Assembly (NCBI GenBank): GCA_964613155.1
Contig: CAZTHP010000113.1
Span: forward strand, 1-6,602
Direction of reading: 5' to 3'
DNA length: 6,602 nucleotides
DNA from: TWA4 sp964613155
GTDB lineage: Bacteria; Bacillota; Clostridia; Lachnospirales; Lachnospiraceae
The notes under the pieces are model-generated. The model had not been told where the DNA came from, searched no databases, and saw only the letters and a list, made by a program, of their open reading frames with translations. Shown here in pieces: positions 1 through 5,757 of the stretch (position 1 is its first letter; every line of letters begins with the position of its first letter). The position numbers and the translations under genes are program-made.

Positions 1-774
1 TGTGGTGCAACGAATGGTGCGGCTACAGACAAACTGAGCGCAGCTTTAGAAGCATGCGGTTGTGAAAAAGCACAGTCCATCCTTTCTGAAAAAGATTTCC
101 TGTCCAAGAAATCACAGTGGATCTTTGGTGGTGACGGCTGGGCATACGATATCGGCTTCGGCGGTGTTGACCATGTATTAGCTTCTGGTAAAGATATCAA
201 CATTTTCGTATTTGATACTGAAGTTTACTCCAATACAGGCGGACAGGCATCAAAATCTACAAACGTAGGTGCAGTTGCACAGTTTGCTGCTGGCGGTAAA
301 GATGTTAAGAAGAAAGATCTGGCTGGTATTGCAATGAGCTATGGTTATGTTTATGTAGCACAGATCGCAATGGGCGCTGACTACAACCAGACTGTTAAAG
401 CAATCGCAGAAGCAGAAGCATATCCCGGACCTTCTTTGATCATTGCATATGCTCCTTGTATCAACCATGGTATCAAGAAAGGTATGTCAAAAGCTATGAC
501 AGAAGAAGCAGAAGCAGTTGCATCTGGATACTGGCATTTATTCCGTTACAATCCTGCACTGAAGGAAGAAGGAAAGAATCCTTTCAGCCTGGATTCTAAG
601 ACACCGGATATGTCACTGTATCAGGACTTCTTAAAGGGCGAAGTACGTTATACCTCTTTAGCACTTAAGAATCCGGAAAGAGCAGCAGATCTGTTCACAA
701 GATCTGAAAAGAATGCAGTTGATAAATATGCACATCTGCAGAGACTGGTTGCTTTATATTCCGTAGAAGAATAA
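1..774 (+). CDS. nifJ: Pyruvate:ferredoxin (flavodoxin) oxidoreductase, C-terminal part (5' end outside window)
   Basis: This cytoplasmic enzyme oxidises pyruvate with CoA to acetyl-CoA and CO2 and reduces ferredoxin or flavodoxin, a core step of anaerobic fermentation. Frame 1 is open from the first base to TAA at 772-774, giving 257 residues of a protein normally near 1,170. The visible part is the C-terminal thiamine diphosphate domain: GDGWAYDIGFGG at residues 44-55 and DTEVYSNTGGQ at 72-82, where D45, T73, V75 and N78 match the Mg/TPP site recalled from the Desulfovibrio africanus enzyme. C153 in APCINHG fits the fourth ligand of the proximal [4Fe-4S] cluster; the other ligands lie upstream. 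The spacing D45-N78-C153 equals the D. africanus spacing 963-996-1071. The protein ends in LQRLVALYSVEE and lacks the long C-terminal extension of that enzyme. Codon use is visibly more biased than in the later genes, as expected for high expression. A terminator follows, so this is probably the end of its transcript. Identification is very secure. Confidence 0.96.
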   Translation, partial: CGATNGAATDKLSAALEACGCEKAQSILSEKDFLSKKSQWIFGGDGWAYDIGFGGVDHVLASGKDINIFVFDTEVYSNTGGQASKSTNVGAVAQFAAGGKDVKKKDLAGIAMSYGYVYVAQIAMGADYNQTVKAIAEAEAYPGPSLIIAYAPCINHGIKKGMSKAMTEEAEAVASGYWHLFRYNPALKEEGKNPFSLDSKTPDMSLYQDFLKGEVRYTSLALKNPERAADLFTRSEKNAVDKYAHLQRLVALYSVEE

Positions 775-860
775 AATGCTTTTCTTGTAGTGGGAGAATG
801 AAACTGTTTTCCGCAGTAGAATATCGTTTGCATTAAATTTTATATTAAATTTTGCATAAG

Positions 861-900
861 CAAAGCGGGAGGAACTGTAAAAGGTTTCTTCCGTTTTGTT
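861..900 (+). terminator. Intrinsic terminator after nifJ
   Basis: An 11-pair stem joins 866-876 (CGGGAGGAACT) to 883-893 (GGTTTCTTCCG) with three G-T wobbles and a six-base loop GTAAAA. The T-rich tract TTTTGTT follows directly, and A-T pairs from the preceding CAAAG can lengthen the stem. It lies about 90 bases after the nifJ stop codon and no gene intervenes, which fits a Rho-independent terminator for nifJ. Confidence 0.85.
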
Positions 901-938
901 ATATAAGTACCTGAATCGGGATTCTTAGTGCAATTTTA

Positions 939-983
939 TTGTAAAAAAGAAGGAAAAGCCCCTTTTCTGTAGCAATTTTACAA
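939..983. repeat. Nested inverted repeat in the nifJ / 1128 spacer
   Basis: Perfect 8-base outer arms TTGTAAAA (939-946) and TTTTACAA (976-983) enclose an inner hairpin GAAAAG (953-958) / CTTTTC (962-967) with loop CCC. Read on the minus strand, the inner hairpin is followed by CTTCTTTTTT, which resembles a weak terminator. No minus-strand gene is present to its right until 6297, so its role is unclear. It could be a second transcription barrier, an operator upstream of the gene at 1128, or chance in AT-rich DNA. Confidence 0.4.
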
Positions 984-990
984 AAAGTAC

Positions 991-1019
991 TTTCTATTTT
1001 AGGGAATTTGATGTAAAAT
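991..1019 (+). promoter_or_regulatory. Weak promoter candidate for the gene at 1128
   Basis: The -10 candidate is TAAAAT (1014-1019), five of six consensus bases. The -35 candidate is TTTCTA (991-996) at 17-base spacing, a poor match. The nifJ transcript should end near 900, so the gene at 1128 needs its own promoter, and this is the best sigma-A-like site I see. It would give a leader of about 100 bases. This is inference from position and a single good hexamer. Confidence 0.35.
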
Positions 1020-1127
1020 ATAAGGAAAGGTACATGCCTGTTAAGTTTTCTGATGGAGTAATTCTGCATTGAGATTATGAGATAGGTGTGAAGACTCAGA
1101 TTATACTGGAAGGATCTTAAAGCGCAA

Positions 1128-1583
1128 ATGTTAAAAAAGGGTAATTATGTAGAGAAAACCAAAGAGAATTTCAGACAAGGCTACAATTGTTGTCAGGCTG
1201 TTATTCTTGCTTACAGTGAACGTTATGGGATTGATAAGGAACTGGCATTGAAACTTTCCTGCTCTTTCGGCGGTGGTATGGGACGTATGAAAGAAGTATG
1301 TGGTGCGGTTTGTGCAATGGCGATGATCGCTGGTTTAGAAACAGGTAATACGGATCCCAAAAACATCAAAGCAAAAGAAGAAAATTATGAGATGTTTCGT
1401 TATTTGATGAACGAATTTAAGAAAGAGAACGGAAGTATTTATTGCAGCGAGTTAACTTCTTTAGAAGGAAACGAAGTCATGATGAAAGTTCAGGAACGTG
1501 GCGGACGTTATTACAAGAAGAAACCTTGTCTGGAATATGTAGCAGATGCTGCAAGAATTATTAGCAAACAGTTTATCGATTAA
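1128..1583 (+). CDS. C_GCAxxG_C_C family cysteine-rich protein
   Basis: This 151-residue soluble protein has no signal peptide or membrane segment and belongs to the C_GCAxxG_C_C family, thought to be redox-active or metal-binding, with no established reaction. The hallmarks are GYNCCQAVILAY (18-29), FGGGMGRMKEVCGAVCAMA (47-65), the later Cys in YCSEL (C106) and PCLEYV (C134). The seven cysteines are 21, 22, 45, 58, 62, 106 and 134; those at 21/22, 58, 106 and 134 fit the usual conserved set. The ATG at 1128 is the only start: an in-frame TGA at 1089-1091 closes the frame upstream and no other ATG, GTG or TTG lies between. The likely ribosome binding site GGAAGGA (1108-1114) is 13 bases upstream, longer than usual, so initiation may be weak. 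It appears to be a single gene, separated by a terminator from nifJ and by a promoter from the helicase. Family assignment is confident; function is unknown. Confidence 0.85.
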   Translation: MLKKGNYVEKTKENFRQGYNCCQAVILAYSERYGIDKELALKLSCSFGGGMGRMKEVCGAVCAMAMIAGLETGNTDPKNIKAKEENYEMFRYLMNEFKKENGSIYCSELTSLEGNEVMMKVQERGGRYYKKKPCLEYVADAARIISKQFID

Positions 1584-1732
1584 CGGATGTTGCGAAGAAT
1601 TTGTAAAATGTTCAGAAGCTTTAAAATCGTTAGAAGTTTTAGCATTTTTGGAAATTTTTCGCCGGTAAATGGGATGTCCATATTGTATGAGGAAGCGATT
1701 CTCTGATAGAAACGTGTAGGAGAAGTGTTTTC

Positions 1733-1741
1733 TGATATAAT
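1733..1741 (+). promoter_or_regulatory. Extended -10 promoter for the helicase operon
   Basis: TGATATAAT combines a TG extension with a perfect TATAAT hexamer (1736-1741). No good -35 is visible at 16-18 bases (CGTGTA at 17), but an extended -10 can work without one. Initiation near 1748 would give a leader of about 115 bases before the ATG at 1864. It is the strongest promoter-like element in the window by eye. Confidence 0.6.
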
Positions 1742-1778
1742 ATGGGCATTTTTTTGAATGAAGATTATGTAATGAACA

Positions 1779-1803
1779 GAAGGTGTGGAAAAACACTTTT
1801 TTA
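1779..1803 (+). terminator. Hairpin with T tract in the helicase leader (possible attenuator)
   Basis: AAGGTGT (1780-1786) pairs with ACACTTT (1793-1799) around the loop GGAAAA, with six Ts at 1797-1802. The stem is short, and part of the T tract lies within it, so it would be a modest terminator. It lies about 200 bases after the gene at 1128 and also downstream of the TGATATAAT promoter. It may therefore end the upstream transcript, attenuate the helicase transcript, or do both. Confidence 0.4.
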
Positions 1804-1844
1804 GGATGGACTTGATCGTAGTTTGGAGACCGGGTGTGAAATTT

Positions 1845-1850
1845 GGAGGA
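1845..1850 (+). promoter_or_regulatory. GGAGGA ribosome binding site before the helicase
   Basis: GGAGGA is a strong Shine-Dalgarno sequence, but the in-frame ATG at 1864 is 13 bases further on, at the outer edge of use. The only other in-frame start, TTG at 1843, overlaps this site and so cannot use it. A GTG at 1856 is ideally placed (5 bases) but opens only GTG AGC AGA TGA, whose stop overlaps the ATG as ATGA. This supports 1864 over 1843 and suggests possible translational coupling. Confidence 0.55.
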
Positions 1851-1863
1851 ATCTTGTGAGCAG

Positions 1864-4701
1864 ATGAAACAGGCAAAGGAGCACGTAGAAGAAATAGAGA
1901 AAAAAGCAGAGCAGACGAGAGGAAGTGCAGAGAAAATAGCGAAAAATGCGGAGCAGACAACGGCATGTATCCGGATTTCGGTACGAAATTTAGTAGAATT
2001 TATGTTTCGAAGCGGGGATATTGATAATCGTCGAACGGGTGCGAAGGAAAAACAGGCAATGGAAGCGGGAAATCGTATTCATCGGATGATTCAGCGTCAG
2101 ATGGGTGCTCATTATCAAAGTGAAGTTTCTTTAAAACGGCTTGTGGAGTGTGAATCCTTTCAGATTCAGATAGAAGGGCGCGCAGATGGTATTTTTTTCG
2201 AAGATAGCGGCACATATCTGCTGAAGTGCTATCCGGATTTCGTTGTTTCGCAGCGGGAATCAGAGCCGTTAGCGGTTGAGGAAGCTTGTGATTTTTCAAA
2301 TTTATTGACTTCACAGCAGCATTTACCAGTTCTGGATGGAAATGAGGATTCGATTTTCATTGACTTGCCTGAACAGTCAAAGCAGTCTGAACNNNNNNNN
2401 NNNNNNNNNNNNNNNNNNNNNNNNNNNNNNNNNNNNNNNNNNNNNNNNNNNNNNNNNNNNNNNNNNNNNNNNNNNNNNNNNNNNNNNNNNNNAAAGCAGT
2501 CTGAACAATCAAACTTGCTTGAATTATCAGAGCTGCCTGAGAAGATTTTTGTCGTGGATGAGATTAAAGGGATTTATCGCGATCCACAGAAATTAAAGGA
2601 AGCGGTATTGGTTCATAAAGCGCAGGCGATGTGTTATGCCTATATTTATGCAGTCCAAACTGGTCAGGCGGTGATGGGGATTCAGATGACGTACTGTCAT
2701 TTGGAGACCGAGGAAATTCGTCGTTTTTATGATATCTATACATTTACACAGTTGGAGCAGTGGTTTGGGGATTTGATACAGCGATATGAACGCTGGGCGA
2801 AGCTGGAGCTGACACTCAAAAATCAGATGCGGGAAAGTCTAAAGGGGATGGAGTTTCCGTTTCCTTATCGGCCTGGGCAGCGAAAATTAGCGGTTTCGGT
2901 GTACCATACGATTCAGAAAAAAGCAGAGTTATTGATTCAGGCTCCTACCGGGATTGGAAAGACCATGTCGGTACTTTTTCCGGCTTTGAAGGCGATGGGA
3001 GAAGGAATGGGGGAGCGCGTTTTTTATTTGACGGCAAAAACCATTACGCGGACAGTTGCAGAAGAAGCATTTGATATCCTTAGAAAACAAGGTTTAACGA
3101 TTCATACGGTCAGTATTACTGCAAAGGAGAAAATTTGTCCGTTGGATGTGTGCAACTGCAACCCGGAGCATTGTGTGTATGCGAAAGGGCATTTTGACCG
3201 TGTCAATGAAGCGCTTTATGATATGCTCATCCACGAGGAGCGTATGAATCGGGAACGTGTGTGGCATTACGCTGCGGCACATTCGGTTTGTCCGTTTGAA
3301 TTTCAGCTGGATCTGGCTTTATGGTGTCAGGGAATTGTTTGCGATTATAATTATGTGTTTGATCCCAATGTGTATCTGCGCCGTTTCTTTAGTGATGGTG
3401 TGCAGGGAAATTATATTTTTCTGGTGGACGAGGCACATAATCTGCCGGATCGTGCGCGCGAAATGTATTCGGCTGTTTTGGTCAAGGAAGATGTTTTAAG
3501 TGCACAAAAATACTTAAAAGAGGTAGAGGAATTTCCTTTGTTGGATACACCGGACGCAATCTGGGCGGCAAAAAGGGCGCTTCGTGCGCTGCGTACGGTG
3601 AATCGAACCTTGTTGGAGCAGAAAAAAGAAACTCAAAAAGTTGAATTGCTGGATTCTGTGCAAAAGCTGTCAAATCAAACGCTGCGTGCGCAGGAATGTA
3701 TCAGCAGTTTTTTGGAAGAAACGAAAAATCCGGTAAATGAAGAATTTTTGCGCTTTTACTTTGATCTGCGGCATTTTAATGCAATCTGCGATCTGCTGGA
3801 TGATACGTATATTTCCTACTGTGAATTAGTGGGAAGTCGTTTTTTAGTGCGCCTTCTTTGTGCAAATCCGGCATCAAAGATTCATGATTGCATTCAACGT
3901 GGAATAGGGACGGTATTTTTTTCAGCGACCATGCTGCCGATGCACTATTATCGGGAACTTCTCACAATAGAAGAACAGATTTTTGCGATTTATGTGGATT
4001 CCCCGTTTGATAACAGGCGAAGGCTTTTGGCAGCGGCAAAAGATGTCAGCAGCCGTTATCGGATGCGCGGACCGATTCAGTATGAGCGGGTATTGGAATA
4101 TATTCTTCAGGTGGTTACGGCCAAAAACGGAAATTATATGGTGTTTTTTCCGTCCTATCAGTATATGATGGAAATCGTTTCGTTGTATCAAAAACGTTGG
4201 GAAAATTCGCAAAAAGCGCCATTTGAGCTGCTTTTGCAGGAGCCGGGAATGAAAGAAGAAGACCGGGATGCTTTTTTACAGAAATTTTGGGAGCCGGAAA
4301 AGACACGATCTCTCGTGGGATTTTGTGTAATTGGTGGGATTTTTTCAGAAGGAATTGACTTGACGGGACAAAAACTGATCGGTGTTTTGATCGTCGGCAC
4401 GGGTTTGAGTCAAATTCATACAGAGGGCGAATTGCTGCGGGATTATTTTGAAAAACAAGGAAAGGATGGGTTTGATTACGCCTATCGTTTTCCGGGAATC
4501 AATAAGGTTTTTCAGGCGGCAGGTCGTGTCATCCGAACTGTGCAAGACCAGGGAATCGTAATTTTGCTGGATGATCGAATGCTCTTGGAATCGCATGTAA
4601 AATTATTTCCCATGGATTGGGAAAATTACCAGGAAACACGGATTGAAACCGTTCGCCAGCAGGTCGAACATTTTTGGAGAAGCATGTCAAGCGACCTATG
4701 A
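1864..4701 (+). CDS. PD-(D/E)XK nuclease fused to XPD/DinG-type Fe-S superfamily 2 DNA helicase (interrupted by assembly gap)
   Basis: Predicted cytoplasmic ATP-dependent helicase of the DinG/Rad3 group (COG1199 type) with an N-terminal RecB-like nuclease domain; about 945 residues counting the gap as written. Residues 1-35 are a charged, Glu/Lys/Ala-rich, probably helical extension. Homology should begin at IRISVRNLVEF. Nuclease motifs are GRADG (D108), VDEIKG (D232, E233, K235) and HKAQAMCYAY (Q254, Y258). Helicase motifs are APTGIGKT (360-367), DEAH (522-525), SAT (687-689), GGIFSEGIDL (824-833) and QAAGRVIR (884-891). Cysteines 425, 430, 432, 437 and 476 lie between Walker A and DEAH, where XPD-family proteins bind [4Fe-4S]; which four are ligands is uncertain. 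About 124 residues, including the gap, separate D108 from E233, far more than usual, and hold low-complexity QS repeats. ATG 1864 is preferred; TTG 1843 would add seven residues. The downstream phosphoesterase is probably co-transcribed. Substrate and pathway are unknown; DNA repair is the default inference. Confidence 0.92.
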   Translation: MKQAKEHVEEIEKKAEQTRGSAEKIAKNAEQTTACIRISVRNLVEFMFRSGDIDNRRTGAKEKQAMEAGNRIHRMIQRQMGAHYQSEVSLKRLVECESFQIQIEGRADGIFFEDSGTYLLKCYPDFVVSQRESEPLAVEEACDFSNLLTSQQHLPVLDGNEDSIFIDLPEQSKQSEXXXXXXXXXXXXXXXXXXXXXXXXXXXXXXXXXXKQSEQSNLLELSELPEKIFVVDEIKGIYRDPQKLKEAVLVHKAQAMCYAYIYAVQTGQAVMGIQMTYCHLETEEIRRFYDIYTFTQLEQWFGDLIQRYERWAKLELTLKNQMRESLKGMEFPFPYRPGQRKLAVSVYHTIQKKAELLIQAPTGIGKTMSVLFPALKAMGEGMGERVFYLTAKTITRTVAEEAFDILRKQGLTIHTVSITAKEKICPLDVCNCNPEHCVYAKGHFDRVNEALYDMLIHEERMNRERVWHYAAAHSVCPFEFQLDLALWCQGIVCDYNYVFDPNVYLRRFFSDGVQGNYIFLVDEAHNLPDRAREMYSAVLVKEDVLSAQKYLKEVEEFPLLDTPDAIWAAKRALRALRTVNRTLLEQKKETQKVELLDSVQKLSNQTLRAQECISSFLEETKNPVNEEFLRFYFDLRHFNAICDLLDDTYISYCELVGSRFLVRLLCANPASKIHDCIQRGIGTVFFSATMLPMHYYRELLTIEEQIFAIYVDSPFDNRRRLLAAAKDVSSRYRMRGPIQYERVLEYILQVVTAKNGNYMVFFPSYQYMMEIVSLYQKRWENSQKAPFELLLQEPGMKEEDRDAFLQKFWEPEKTRSLVGFCVIGGIFSEGIDLTGQKLIGVLIVGTGLSQIHTEGELLRDYFEKQGKDGFDYAYRFPGINKVFQAAGRVIRTVQDQGIVILLDDRMLLESHVKLFPMDWENYQETRIETVRQQVEHFWRSMSSDL
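2371..2511 (+). repeat. Degenerate 9-base coding repeat ([E/K]QS) flanking the gap
   Basis: On the left, GAACAGTCA AAGCAGTCT GAAC enters the gap; on the right, AAGCAGTCT GAACAATCA leaves it. The translated units are EQS, KQS and E on one side and KQS, EQS on the other, in the same frame. The 13-base string AAGCAGTCTGAAC occurs on both sides of the gap (2380-2392 and 2494-2506), so the missing DNA is probably more copies of the same minisatellite. The true copy number cannot be read here. Confidence 0.8.
2393..2492. other. Assembly gap (100 Ns) inside the helicase gene
   Basis: Exactly 100 Ns is a common scaffolding placeholder, so the real distance is probably unknown rather than 100 bases. 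The reading frame happens to be the same on both sides. The flanks share repeat sequence, which explains why the assembly broke here. Protein lengths and residue numbers after this point depend on the placeholder. Confidence 0.97.
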
Positions 4702-4717
4702 AAAATTGAACCGAAAG

Positions 4718-4724
4718 AGAGGAG
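4718..4724 (+). promoter_or_regulatory. Ribosome binding site of the phosphoesterase gene
   Basis: AGAGGAG lies six bases before the ATG at 4731, near-ideal spacing, and fixes this start. It lies in the 29-base gap after the helicase stop, where no separate promoter or terminator is visible, so the two genes are most likely translated from one mRNA. Confidence 0.75.
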
Positions 4725-4730
4725 ACGTGT

Positions 4731-5468
4731 ATGATTTACGTAACAGGGGATACACATGGTAATCCTTATAAATGGATGGAGCAAATTGATCCGATGCTCT
4801 CAGCGGGGGATATCATAATCGTTACAGGTGATTTTGGGATTGGATTCTGGAAAAGCCGCTATTGGTCAGAAGAAACATTTTTTGATTCCCTTAGTGAACA
4901 GACCTATACGGTGCTGTTTGTTGATGGCAATCATGAGAATTTCAATCAACTCAATACGTATCCCGTTCGAGAATGGAATACTGGAAAGGTTCATGAAATC
5001 CGGAAAAATGTATTTCATTTGATGCGAGGAGAAGTGTATCAGATTGAAGGCATACGGATTTTTACATTTGGCGGCGGTTACTCTATTGATCGCTGGCGCC
5101 GTCAGGAAAATATTTCCTGGTGGCCGCAGGAAATGCCTTCGAAGGAAGAATATGAACATGCAGAACAGAATCTGCAAAAGGTACAATATCAGGTGGATTA
5201 TATTTTGACACATACGGCACCAGCGGAATCTGTCTATTATTTATCGACGATCCGGCGATTTGGCATTAAGAATGATGTAATCGAAGAACGTCCGCTGACC
5301 GCTTTTTTGGATATGATTCAGAGAAAAACAACGTACCAGCACTGGTATTGTGGACATTTTCATGTGGATGCAGAGCTGTGGAGGAATCAAACGGTGCTGT
5401 TTAGTTCGATACGCGAATTGACAACCGGAAAAATCGTACACCAGTGGGAGCCTTATGAAGATCAATAA
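4731..5468 (+). CDS. Calcineurin-like metallophosphoesterase
   Basis: This 245-residue soluble protein belongs to the calcineurin-like phosphoesterase superfamily, which uses two metal ions to hydrolyse phosphomono- or phosphodiesters. All the core metal and catalytic motifs are visible in order: GDTHG (6-10), GDFG (33-36), GNHE (66-69), TH in ILTHTAP (161-162) and GHFH (209-212). The spacing is typical of a complete single-domain enzyme, so it should be active. No signal peptide or membrane segment is present. The substrate cannot be read from the sequence; relatives include nucleases such as SbcD, protein phosphatases and nucleotide hydrolases. It follows the nuclease-helicase gene by 29 bases with a good ribosome binding site, suggesting an operon and perhaps a nucleic-acid role. 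The Trp-rich stretch RWRRQENISWWPQE (122-135) is typical of a substrate-side loop but is not diagnostic. A 66-base duplication starts just after its stop codon. Confidence 0.9.
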   Translation: MIYVTGDTHGNPYKWMEQIDPMLSAGDIIIVTGDFGIGFWKSRYWSEETFFDSLSEQTYTVLFVDGNHENFNQLNTYPVREWNTGKVHEIRKNVFHLMRGEVYQIEGIRIFTFGGGYSIDRWRRQENISWWPQEMPSKEEYEHAEQNLQKVQYQVDYILTHTAPAESVYYLSTIRRFGIKNDVIEERPLTAFLDMIQRKTTYQHWYCGHFHVDAELWRNQTVLFSSIRELTTGKIVHQWEPYEDQ

Positions 5469-5473
5469 AAGAC

Positions 5474-5605
5474 TTGCTGGAGAAGTATTCGCGAGATTTA
5501 TGAAACGATAAAAGATAGAAAAAAGAATGAATAGAAAAATTGCTGGAGAAGGAATCGTAAGATTTATGAAACGATAAAAAATAAAAAGAAGAATGTATAA
5601 AAAGA
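5474..5605. repeat. 66-base tandem duplication, two diverged copies
   Basis: Copy 1 is 5474-5539 and copy 2 is 5540-5605, at an exact period of 66. Both begin TTGCTGGAGAAG and share a 20-base core starting AGATTTATGAAACG (5494 and 5560). About ten to eleven positions differ, roughly 84 percent identity by eye. The period is a multiple of three. In the frame of the preceding gene, after its stop, the copies read CWRSIREIYETIK and CWRRNRKIYETIK, each ending in a stop codon, but no start codon or ribosome binding site supports translation. It may be a decayed gene end or a noncoding duplication. Confidence 0.85.
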
Positions 5606-5665
5606 GCGCACTTTTGGGTTTACAAGATGGATCGTTGTGGATTGGTTTCCCAATAAGTGCGCTCT
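5603..5665 (-). terminator. Long hairpin between convergent genes, terminator for the minus-strand gene
   Basis: Perfect 11-base arms AGAGCGCACTT (5603-5613) and AAGTGCGCTCT (5655-5665) continue as TTGGG (5614-5618) / CCCAA (5649-5653) after a single bulged T at 5654, giving 16 pairs. On the minus strand the stem is followed by TTTTTATAC, a proper T tract, so it should terminate the gene at 5755-6297. On the plus strand GTGTGTAA follows, so termination there would be weaker, although the hairpin could still protect the 3' end of the phosphoesterase mRNA. The 30-base apical region is large for a plain terminator, and ATTGG (5641-5645) / CCAAT (5650-5654) is a competing inner hairpin. Confidence 0.75.
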
Positions 5666-5682
5666 GTGTGTAATTCCGATCA

Positions 5683-5757
5683 GGAAAAGGAATGGATTCC
5701 TGATTGTGGAAAACGAATGGATTCCTGATTACGGAAAAATGAATGGATTCCGGCTTA
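5683..5757. repeat. Three tandem copies of a 25-base repeat
   Basis: GGAAAA starts at 5683, 5708 and 5733, an exact 25-base period. Copies 1 and 2 share nearly all positions, including GAATGGATTCCTGATT; copy 3 has small differences before and after GAATGGATTCC. A partial copy (ATTCCGATCA, 5673-5682) precedes them. Copy 1 holds the palindrome GGAAT-GG-ATTCC; copies 2 and 3 keep GAAT-GG-ATTC. The last copy runs into the TAA stop (5755-5757) of the minus-strand gene, so the repeats lie in that gene's 3' untranslated region. No spacers separate the units, so this is not a CRISPR array. Confidence 0.85.

Noticed and set aside
1605..1660. Possible terminator directly after the gene at 1128 (GCT..AAAA / TTTT AGC)
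   Set aside because: The stem is short, bulged and mostly A-T, with no clean T tract; the hairpin at 1779-1803 is better.
1580..1966. Minus-strand reading frame of 128 codons
   Set aside because: It overlaps the helicase promoter, leader and N-terminus, is Ser/Leu/Phe-rich low-quality protein, and has no recognisable motif; it is a shadow of AT-rich and helicase sequence.
2336..2596. Second plus-strand frame through the gap (86 codons)
   Set aside because: It is the repeat region of the helicase read in another frame, and its length depends on the placeholder Ns.
5603..5665. Integron attC-like site
   Set aside because: It is palindromic and about the right size, but the terminal RYYYAAC/GTTRRRY boxes are absent and no integrase or cassette is nearby.
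5683..5757. Possible CRISPR array
   Set aside because: The 25-base units are directly adjacent with no unique spacers, and there are no cas genes in the window.
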